Assembly: GCF_018324385.1 (NCBI RefSeq)
Contig: NZ_AP019536.1
Span: 2,418,001 to 2,482,000, forward strand
DNA length: 64,000 nt
Direction of reading: 5' to 3'
From: Ferrigenium kumadai
Lineage (GTDB): Bacteria > Pseudomonadota > Gammaproteobacteria > Burkholderiales > Gallionellaceae
Part shown: positions 18,993 through 26,188 of the stretch, piece by piece
Numbering within the stretch: the first letter of the stretch is position 1
Layout of the letters: every line of letters begins with the position of its first letter
Notes under the pieces: model-generated
The model's input: only the letters and a program-made list of their open reading frames with translations
The model's database searches: none
What the model was told of the DNA's origin: nothing
Made by a program: the position numbers and the translations under genes

Positions 18993-21014
18993 TTAGATAT
19001 CGAGCTGGAGCTGGATGTAAAAGGCGCGTCGGGGAAGCGGCAGGTCGGAAGGCATCCCCGCCGATCTGAAGGTGGGTTCCCATGCCTTACGATCGAACAG
19101 GTTGGTCACCATGGCGCGCGCGTCCCATCCGTCGGCGAATTTCTCGCGCCGCAAGATCAAATCCACCGTGGTGTAATCGGGAACCTTGGCCCGAGCATCG
19201 CCCGGTTCACGCATCCTGCTTGCCACATGGTTGATCGTGGTACCGACCTGCCACAGCGGAATGAAGCGCCAGTCGGCCCGCGCGAACAGACGGCGATGCG
19301 GCGCCATGCCCGCATCCTGCCCGGTGGCCTGATCAGTGGAATGCTGCAAGGAAAAACTGCCGGTCAGCCGCAGATTGTTCGTCGCATCGAACGTGGATTC
19401 CAGTTCCAGGCCTCGCCCGGTCTGATCGCCCGCATTCTGATACACCGCCGCAACAGGCAGGATGATATTGCGCATGCGGTAACGGAAAAAATTCAGATTG
19501 TTTTGCAGCGCAGCGACAGGTTGCCAGGAAAACGCCAGTTCATCGGTGGTGATGGTCTCCGGTCTGAGATTGGGACTGCCGATCACGACCGGATTGTTGA
19601 TGTTGTACAGCTCCGCAAAAGAGGGGGCGCGGAAAGCCGTCCCGTGCATCGCCTTGACCACGACGTTGTAGTCCGCATCCCATACCAGGGCCAGGCGCGG
19701 ATTGGTGGTGCCGCCGAAATCGGAATACCTGTCGTGCCGTACGCCTGCGGTCAGGGTCCAGTCCTTTGCGAGACTCCACTCATCCTGGACGAATGCATAG
19801 GACACGTTGCGTTTGTGCGGCAACAAATAGACCAGGGCCGGATTGCCTGTCGCATCTACCAGACCGGGCAGCGGAGCGAATGCCGCATTGTAGTTTTTGA
19901 GCTCCGTCGTTTGATACAAATCCTCGACTCGATGACCTATACCGACACGCACCCGATGCTGCTCAAAACCGTTGTAAAAAGCTGAAATGCTGGCATGGGT
20001 GTGGCGCTCGGCATGTCCGGGGTTGCCGATCATCCCATTGGGGAAACCGGGGATGGCCCCGGGCGGAAACAACATGTAGGGGGGATCGCCCTTTTCCTTG
20101 TTGTCGTAATAACCGGCGACTCCGGATATATCCCAATCCTTCGCCCAATTGGCTTGCTCATAACTCAGGTCGAGATACGTTCTGGACGAGTGCCCGCGCG
20201 AGTTCGGATCCAGACTCCCGGCAAGCCCCCCGCCCATACCAACTTCTCTATCTTGATAACCCGCGCGAACGCGCCACGCCTCACTGGACAGATCGGCACG
20301 TGCATCGACCGCCTTGCGTCCCGCACTGATCGGACCGGCGGTATTCAGGGCATCCCCCTGAACGATGCCCTTCTGTCCATCGGTATTCCCCGTGCGAAGA
20401 TAGAAGGCGGCATCCAGCATCCCCAGCTTGCCGCCGTGTTGTACCCATGCATCGCGGCTGTTGAAACTACCGGCACGCCCCCCCACTTCAGTGCCGTTGA
20501 TATCTTCCGCCGTCTTGGTGATGACATTGATCACGCCCGAAAAGGCATCTGCGCCATAGAGCGCAGACCCCGGCCCGCGGATCACCTCGATGCGCGCCAC
20601 ATTCTCCAGCGGCATGCCGCCCCAAAGCTGGCTGCGATCTCCCCAAAACACGTTCGTGATAGGGATGCCGTTGACCAGCATCAAGACTTGCGGGTTGTAG
20701 CGGGTATGAATGCCTCGAAAGCTGTAGATCGGATTCATGCCGACATGAACCATGGAAACATGCAACCCCGGCACGCTTTCCAATGCCTGGTCCAGGTCTG
20801 CTGCGCCCATGGCCTCGATGTCACGGGAAGTGATCACGGTGGCTACCGCAGGTGCGCGTGTGATGGGTTGCCGGCTTCCCGTCGCGATGCTGACGGTGGA
20901 TTTGTCGCCGTAGGCCAGCGCCAGATCGTCTTCTTCAGAAGGTTGCGCTGCAACTGTACCGGCCCAGGCTAAAACCAGAAAGGTATAGAGCGCTTGACGA
21001 TGTAATGTTTGCAT
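18993..21014 (-). CDS. TonB-dependent outer-membrane receptor
   Basis: A 673-residue receptor. A signal peptide ends near VAAQ. The plug domain (about residues 45-165) has PAVATVITSRDIEAMG, YSFRGIHTRYNPQVLMLVNGIPI, IEVIRGPGSALYGADAFSGVINVITK. The 22-strand barrel follows, including FRAPSFAELYNI and NPNLRPE-like blocks. The BtuB/CirA-like plug suggests vitamin, siderophore or another small ligand; the substrate is unknown. A TonB box is not obvious. It starts 21 bases after the second citrate-synthase-like gene on the same strand and is the last gene of that operon, so its ligand may relate to the product of the upstream enzymes. Confidence 0.92.
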   Translation of the reverse strand: MQTLHRQALYTFLVLAWAGTVAAQPSEEDDLALAYGDKSTVSIATGSRQPITRAPAVATVITSRDIEAMGAADLDQALESVPGLHVSMVHVGMNPIYSFRGIHTRYNPQVLMLVNGIPITNVFWGDRSQLWGGMPLENVARIEVIRGPGSALYGADAFSGVINVITKTAEDINGTEVGGRAGSFNSRDAWVQHGGKLGMLDAAFYLRTGNTDGQKGIVQGDALNTAGPISAGRKAVDARADLSSEAWRVRAGYQDREVGMGGGLAGSLDPNSRGHSSRTYLDLSYEQANWAKDWDISGVAGYYDNKEKGDPPYMLFPPGAIPGFPNGMIGNPGHAERHTHASISAFYNGFEQHRVRVGIGHRVEDLYQTTELKNYNAAFAPLPGLVDATGNPALVYLLPHKRNVSYAFVQDEWSLAKDWTLTAGVRHDRYSDFGGTTNPRLALVWDADYNVVVKAMHGTAFRAPSFAELYNINNPVVIGSPNLRPETITTDELAFSWQPVAALQNNLNFFRYRMRNIILPVAAVYQNAGDQTGRGLELESTFDATNNLRLTGSFSLQHSTDQATGQDAGMAPHRRLFARADWRFIPLWQVGTTINHVASRMREPGDARAKVPDYTTVDLILRREKFADGWDARAMVTNLFDRKAWEPTFRSAGMPSDLPLPRRAFYIQLQLDI

Positions 21015-21035
21015 AGCGGAACTTCCCCCTGATCG

Positions 21036-21902
21036 TTACCGGTTACTGATTGTTTTTTTATGATCGGCACTTTTTGCCGATTCTTTTCTGCCTAGCCAAC
21101 TTCGCTTGGATTCTCCCTCATACAAAATGTCGGCACAAGGAATTGGGTACAACGTACCTTCCGGGCGATCAGATGCCTCAACATAACACGGCTGCATTCC
21201 GGCCAGAAATGCCGGAAACATGAACAAATAGTACTCACGTGGCGTGAGTCCAATATCGGCTCCTAGTGCAGCGACCAATGCTGCATAGTTCATTTTCATG
21301 CGCCACCGTCCGCTGAGTAAAGTTTCTTCGATAGCGAAGGCGAGGCGCAAATGCGGTCCCTGATCTAGCCCCAGGCTTTGAGCCAGAGCCAGCAAGTGAC
21401 GGTTACGCTCGTCGCCGTTGACAAGTGGGCGGCCATAACCAGCGATGCTGCGATGACACTCCAATTCTTTCCGGATACATTCGGTAAGGTCGCCCCCCTC
21501 TTCCAACTCCCGCCGGGTGCGGATGAGAAAGTCTATGGCTCGCATGTCGATACCGCGTCCATATATGGATGCTTCCGATACTGCCAGTGCCGCTGCGACC
21601 CCCAGGTTGCCGGTGCTGCGAGAGCTGCCTGCCAATGCCGCAACACGGTTGTTCCACAGGCGAACATCCGGATAACTGGTATAGGTCCAGATGGAATGCA
21701 TCAACCGCAATTGTTCCTTGGTAAAGCGACGGTTGGTGATGCCGAAGACGTAAAGTTCGACCCAGTCCATGTCCTTCAAATCGGCATGCAGGTCGTGTCC
21801 GCGAAAGATCACATGGCTGCCGGGATAGAAAGTCCCCATGCGGCTCTTCAGCACGCCGACGTTTTCCTGCAACAAATCGGGGCCGTTGGTGCGTGCGCTC
21901 AT
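21036..21902 (-). CDS. Divergent citrate-synthase-fold protein (second subunit)
   Basis: A 288-residue protein of the citrate synthase/citryl-CoA lyase superfamily, shorter than true citrate synthase (about 430). Recognisable blocks are LWNNRVAALAGSSRSTGNLG, then RSIAGYGRPLVNGDERN in the place of the usual GFGHRVY-DPR, and MNYAALVAALGADIGL in the place of the small-domain helix. In the middle block Arg stands where the catalytic His is expected, so ordinary citrate synthase chemistry is doubtful. The start overlaps the previous stop by four bases (ATGA), implying translational coupling and probably a heteromeric complex with that protein. Function unknown. Confidence 0.72.
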   Translation of the reverse strand: MSARTNGPDLLQENVGVLKSRMGTFYPGSHVIFRGHDLHADLKDMDWVELYVFGITNRRFTKEQLRLMHSIWTYTSYPDVRLWNNRVAALAGSSRSTGNLGVAAALAVSEASIYGRGIDMRAIDFLIRTRRELEEGGDLTECIRKELECHRSIAGYGRPLVNGDERNRHLLALAQSLGLDQGPHLRLAFAIEETLLSGRWRMKMNYAALVAALGADIGLTPREYYLFMFPAFLAGMQPCYVEASDRPEGTLYPIPCADILYEGESKRSWLGRKESAKSADHKKTISNR

Positions 21903-22705
21903 GCCGTCTCCTTGATGGATTCGTTTTCCAGTTCTACAGTGCCGAATGGGAATTTTTTATACCCGAGGGGACGCTGTTCCAGCGCATGGGCCGCCGCACC
22001 GGGCAGGCGCAACAGCAGATGCAGCATTTCGCCTTGTTCGGGACTGAAACCCAGATCGGCAAAAGCGGCCGCAGCGACGCCGGACAGGGCGAGAGGGCAG
22101 CCCGCTGCGGCTTCCATCGCCGACGAATTCTGCTGTAGCCATGGCAGGTATGCTCCCGAACTGCAGCTGGCGAGACAGGAGAGCGTCTGCTTCACTGAAG
22201 TGGCAGTGCTGACACCATGAGGATCGAAGCCCGGAGGATGTTCCTGTGCCGGCCAGATGCTGCCGGGAATCGCAGTTTGTTCAGCCAGCCGCTGACGCCA
22301 GGCATCGAGATCAGTGCCGCATTCCGCCCAGCCTTCCATCGCCAGGAATACCTCATGGCCTCCGGCCAGTTGACCGGCGCCTACTGCCAGCGCGGCCATC
22401 AGCGATGAGGCCGCGGTCGAACCGCATACGCCGCCGCACATGGCAGCATGCACCGAAGCATCTCGCGGGCCGGGATTGGCCAATGCCACGGCCAACGCCT
22501 CAAGCAGATCCGCCTGCGATGCCGTTGGCGCTTCGTTACGGAACAACAGGTAAAGCATCTCGACCCAGCGCGCATGCCCCAGCATCTCGCCGTAAACATC
22601 ATAACCCCGGCAGTAAGCGGCTCGGGTGGCGAAGGGATTGTCATGTTCCGGCTCTTCGCGCCAGATGCGGCTGCGAATTGTGTGTGGTTTTTCCGAGTTA
22701 CTCAT
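21899..22705 (-). CDS. Citryl-CoA-lyase-like protein (first subunit)
   Basis: A 268-residue citrate-synthase-superfamily protein with the short length of citryl-CoA lyases. It begins RSRIWREEPEHDNPF and CRGYDVYGEMLG. It has a Gly/Ala-rich block (GAGQLAGGHEV) where citrate synthases carry the GxxHGGA histidine; here the spacing is changed and Ala occupies the usual position. A PGFDPHG block may keep the second catalytic His. It ends with RLPGAAAHALEQ, the typical C-terminal motif. The start at 22705 lies nine bases after the TPP-enzyme stop. The altered active site and pairing with a second paralogue suggest a specialised C-C lyase or synthase rather than a TCA-cycle enzyme. Confidence 0.75.
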   Translation of the reverse strand: MSNSEKPHTIRSRIWREEPEHDNPFATRAAYCRGYDVYGEMLGHARWVEMLYLLFRNEAPTASQADLLEALAVALANPGPRDASVHAAMCGGVCGSTAASSLMAALAVGAGQLAGGHEVFLAMEGWAECGTDLDAWRQRLAEQTAIPGSIWPAQEHPPGFDPHGVSTATSVKQTLSCLASCSSGAYLPWLQQNSSAMEAAAGCPLALSGVAAAAFADLGFSPEQGEMLHLLLRLPGAAAHALEQRPLGYKKFPFGTVELENESIKETA

Positions 22706-22713
22706 GCCGTCCT

Positions 22714-24582
22714 CTAAAGTGCATTGGCCAAAACACGCATCCGTACATTCATCGGCGGGACCTCTTCGGGGTCGACGAGAACGTCCAGCAAGGTCGGACC
22801 TTTGCGTGCACATAAGGCGGCGATATCCAACCCTGACAGTTCTTCCGGAGAGCGGATGGTGTGCGCGTCGGCGCCCATCGCACGTGCCAGCGCGGCGAAA
22901 TCCGTGGGCGGCAGTTCGCAACCGATCTGCTCTGCTCCCGCCATCCGCTGGCCATGCTTGACCATGCCCAACGCCCGGTCATTGAGCACGACGAAGATGA
23001 CACTCAGTTTTTCGGCGACAGCGACGGAGATCTCCTGGCCGTTCATCAGCATGCTGCCATCGCCGGTGATGCAAACCACCGGCGCATCGGGATTGGCCGC
23101 CGCCGTTCCGACCGCGCCGCCGATGGCCCATCCCATCGAGGCGAAGTTCATGGTGACGCGCAGCCAGCCGCCATTTGTCTTGCGCTGCCCCTGCGTTATC
23201 TTGCGCCCGCCTCCTGCCAGCCGCCGTTCTCCCAGCCGCCGGTCTACGGCGGGATGCAGATAGTGGACGGACCAGGAGATGCTGTTGCCGGTGTCGGCGA
23301 GGAAGCGGGTGGTCGGCGGGAAAAGCTGGCCCAACTCGCGCATCAGCCGTTGCGGCGTGATCGGGACCGCATCGCTTTCATATTTGTCCGGCGCCGACAG
23401 CATATGGTGCGGTTCCCATACAGTGCCATCCGGATCGAGCGAGACGCGCCGCCGGTGATAGTCTGAATTGCTGTTCCTGTGTTGTTCATGCAGCTGTTCG
23501 AACAGCCGGTTGAAGACCGACAGGATACGTCCGCGGACATGGAGACGCGCCATCGGCGTGCGCGACAAATGTTCTTCCGATTCGTCGATATGCACCAGCC
23601 GCTCATTGAGCAGGCTTTCGCACCAGCCGCCGCTGTTCCATTCGCCCATGCTGGTACCGATCGCCAGGATCAGATCCACAGACGGGTCGCGCAACGCGGC
23701 GTCGGCCGAAGAATGCCCGCCAAAACCGAACACGCCGCGAAACAGCGGATGCCGCGGGCTTACCAGTCCTTTGCCATCCGGTGTTGTAACAAAGGGGGTG
23801 TCTTTCAGTGCAGCGAACTGGAGTATCGAACCGATCGCCTCGCCGCACCCGCCACCGATCAACAGCACGACATTATTGGCTTTGGACAACATTTCGCGCA
23901 GCTTTTCAATCGCATCGTCGTCCACCAGAGATGAAGGGGCCAGCAGGCTATTCAGATCGTAAGAGGGGATTTGATGGGGGCTGGTACTGCGAAAAACGTC
24001 CACCGGTACGCTCAGGTGACACGGCCCTCTTGGCGTCCGGACGGCGCGCTGCAGCGCGGAAACCAGCTTGGTTTCCATTTGCTTCGGGTGCGACACCAGG
24101 GAGTTGTAGCGAGTGCAATGGCGGAACATGCCCAGCGTATTGATTCCAGTGCAGCTCGATTCCTGCAGCGGGTTCTTGCCGAAGGCTGGCAATGCAGGCT
24201 GCCCGGTGATCACCAGCATCGGGATATTGTTGTCGTAGGCGCAGGCGACGCCGGTGATGAGGTTGGTGGCGCCGGGACCTGAAGTAGAACAACAGACACC
24301 GATCTTGCCGCTCTCTCGGGCGTAGCCGTCGGCCATGAAGGCGGCTCCGGCTTCGTGCCGCGCCAGGATGTGACGTACCCCCCCCCTGCGCGCACTTCTG
24401 GCGAGGGCGTTATAAAGCGGTTCAATGGCGCCGCCAGGAACGCCAAATACATATTCGACGCCCATCTGCTCCAGATAGGCGACCAGCAGGTCGGCCACTT
24501 CCAGTGTTTGAGCCGGAATGATTCCGGGACTTCCCCCGGCTATTCCCGTATGGTTATGAACAAGTGAAATGCTAGCACCCAT
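22714..24582 (-). CDS. Acetolactate-synthase-like TPP-dependent enzyme
   Basis: A 622-residue three-domain TPP enzyme. The PYR domain has VFGVPGGAIEPLYNAL and the activating Glu in ARHEAGAAFMADGYAR. The middle domain has VVLLIGGGCGEA. The PP domain has ITGDGSMLMNGQE and VLNDRALGM, the GDG-N thiamine-binding motif. It resembles acetolactate synthase large subunits but has no regulatory subunit beside it, and it is followed by two citrate-synthase-fold genes. I chose the start at 24582 because a GGGAGGGG site sits just upstream; a longer frame has none. Expected chemistry is decarboxylation or transfer of a 2-oxo acid; substrate unknown. A run of nine G on the coding strand lies within the gene. 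Confidence 0.85.
   Translation of the reverse strand: MGASISLVHNHTGIAGGSPGIIPAQTLEVADLLVAYLEQMGVEYVFGVPGGAIEPLYNALARSARRGGVRHILARHEAGAAFMADGYARESGKIGVCCSTSGPGATNLITGVACAYDNNIPMLVITGQPALPAFGKNPLQESSCTGINTLGMFRHCTRYNSLVSHPKQMETKLVSALQRAVRTPRGPCHLSVPVDVFRSTSPHQIPSYDLNSLLAPSSLVDDDAIEKLREMLSKANNVVLLIGGGCGEAIGSILQFAALKDTPFVTTPDGKGLVSPRHPLFRGVFGFGGHSSADAALRDPSVDLILAIGTSMGEWNSGGWCESLLNERLVHIDESEEHLSRTPMARLHVRGRILSVFNRLFEQLHEQHRNSNSDYHRRRVSLDPDGTVWEPHHMLSAPDKYESDAVPITPQRLMRELGQLFPPTTRFLADTGNSISWSVHYLHPAVDRRLGERRLAGGGRKITQGQRKTNGGWLRVTMNFASMGWAIGGAVGTAAANPDAPVVCITGDGSMLMNGQEISVAVAEKLSVIFVVLNDRALGMVKHGQRMAGAEQIGCELPPTDFAALARAMGADAHTIRSPEELSGLDIAALCARKGPTLLDVLVDPEEVPPMNVRMRVLANAL
24378..24386 (-). repeat. 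Nine-base G tract inside the TPP-enzyme gene
   Basis: Nine consecutive C on the plus strand (nine G in the coding strand) encode the Arg-Gly-Gly-Val part of the PYR domain. This is one of the two longest homopolymers seen in the window and a possible slippage site. Confidence 0.7.
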
Positions 24583-24946
24583 GGCGGGGCCCCTCCCGGT
24601 GATGTGAAACAACATCTCATTATTTTTGCCAATCAAGCTTGACGTGCCGGTCTGGAGCCAGCTTTCCTTGCAGGAAGGCATGCTACCGCAATTTTCTTTT
24701 TTTAACCATGAAAGCTATAGGGTATAGTGCAAACCCTGATATTATCTTGCGCAAGTGCAATGACTAACGATCATCCAGCGCTTTAGTGCGCCGATGTTTT
24801 GGCAGGGGCAATTTTCATCTCCCTGCTCAACTGAGCACCGGTCAGTGCAGACATGAAAAGGCAACACAAGGAAAAATTTAGCGGAAATATTGACGGCTTG
24901 CGTGACCGAGCTTACTAGAACGACCCTGAAAAATAATAAAGTGATC
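24583..24946. other. Divergent intergenic region, possible shared control region
   Basis: About 360 bases separate the minus-strand TPP-enzyme operon from the plus-strand substrate-binding protein. It is clearly AT-richer than the flanking genes and contains a T-run (around 24690-24700), a TTGCGCAA palindrome near 24750 and short TATA-like stretches near 24715. I could not assign a confident -35/-10 pair, and no thiamine or other riboswitch consensus was seen. It most likely carries both promoters. Confidence 0.45.
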
Positions 24947-26176
24947 ATGGGCATAATTTCTCTGTCCTCCACCACGTCCTTGCCTCGGCCGCGGGTTGAC
25001 TTGGGGACGTGGTTGTTGGCAGTCTCGCTGTTGACGACTGTCGCTGCTCCGGCGTGGGCGATTCCCGGAGTCCCCGCCCCCTTGCCCCACAACGACATAC
25101 TCCTGCAAGAAGACCGCCTCACGCTGACTCGCCCCGTAGCCCCGCTACTCCCGCCGCCGGCCTTGCTCGAGTCGGCACAGGAAGATTACGCTGAGGTGAT
25201 TCGTGCCATTGAAGCCTTTCCGGACGTCGTAGTTTTTCCCATTCAGGTCGCGGGCCCCATCGTCGCCACGACAACGAGGAGCCTTGCCAACAAGATCGCG
25301 CAGGTCTCGGGAGCAAATGCCATCACAGTGATCTACCCGGACATCGGCGAGCCTTATCGGAGTGTATTCGCCCAGATCATTGACGGCATTGAAGCCAAGG
25401 CCAAGGGGCGTGTTGCCAATTTCGCGGTGGGACCGAACGTGGATGTCGGCGAGCTGAATAATTCCCTGCGCCGAAACGACACCAGAGTGGTGATCGCGCT
25501 GGGCCGTCAAGGAATGAAAGTCGCCTCCGCGCTGGATAGCAACATCGGTGTGGTGGTAGGCGGTGTATTGACGGCCCAGGAAAATGAAACTCGCAATCTT
25601 CAGGTAAACAGCTTGTCTCCGGATCCGGCACTGCTGTTTTCACGCCTGAAGGGCATGATGCCCAAGGTGCGGCGAGTGTTCACCGTGTACGATCCCCGCC
25701 AGAATGCCTGGATGATGCGCCTGGCAAAAGAGGCTGCTCGCGCCCAGGGGCTGGAACTCGAAGCCTACGAAGCACAGGATCTGCGTAGCGCGATGCATGC
25801 TTATCAGGAAATACTTGCCGTCGCCGACAGTAGCCAGGATGCCTTGTGGCTGCCTCAGGATTCCACCACGGTGGAAGACAGCTCAGTGATGCCGCTGGTG
25901 CTGCATGAGTCCTGGACACGCAACCTGGCGGTGTTCTCCAGCAGTTTCGGCCATGTCAGGCGCGGCATACTGTTCTCTCTTTACCCCAACAACGTTGAAC
26001 TGGGCCGTCATCTGGCGGGTTCCGCTCTCGGCTTTCTGTCTTCCGGCGAAAAGGGGATGTCCGGCATGGTTCCGTTACGTGAAGTGCTGATGGCGATCAA
26101 CCTGCGCACAGCCAAGCATCTTGGAATCAACACCAGCCGACTGCATGGCTCCGACATGGTGTTCCCCGAGCAATAA
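24947..26176 (+). CDS. Orphan ABC-type periplasmic substrate-binding protein
   Basis: About 409 residues from the ATG at 24947; a TTG 19 codons upstream is possible and neither start has a clear ribosome site. A hydrophobic stretch (LAVSLLTTVAAPAWA) looks like a late signal peptide. The body fits the ABC-transporter substrate-binding fold of the PF04392 type: VIYPDIGEPYRSVF, VVIALGRQGMKVA, VFTVYDPRQNAWM, and LFSLYPNNVELGRHLAG. There are no permease or ATPase genes nearby. The next gene, 12 bases after its stop, encodes a sensor-type c-di-GMP enzyme, so this protein may deliver a ligand signal rather than feed a transporter. Confidence 0.78.
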   Translation: MGIISLSSTTSLPRPRVDLGTWLLAVSLLTTVAAPAWAIPGVPAPLPHNDILLQEDRLTLTRPVAPLLPPPALLESAQEDYAEVIRAIEAFPDVVVFPIQVAGPIVATTTRSLANKIAQVSGANAITVIYPDIGEPYRSVFAQIIDGIEAKAKGRVANFAVGPNVDVGELNNSLRRNDTRVVIALGRQGMKVASALDSNIGVVVGGVLTAQENETRNLQVNSLSPDPALLFSRLKGMMPKVRRVFTVYDPRQNAWMMRLAKEAARAQGLELEAYEAQDLRSAMHAYQEILAVADSSQDALWLPQDSTTVEDSSVMPLVLHESWTRNLAVFSSSFGHVRRGILFSLYPNNVELGRHLAGSALGFLSSGEKGMSGMVPLREVLMAINLRTAKHLGINTSRLHGSDMVFPEQ

Positions 26177-26188
26177 GGCACGCCGATC

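Noticed and set aside
24583..24946. Thiamine riboswitch ahead of the TPP-dependent enzyme
   Set aside because: I searched by eye for the conserved CUGAGA and related blocks on the minus strand and did not find them.
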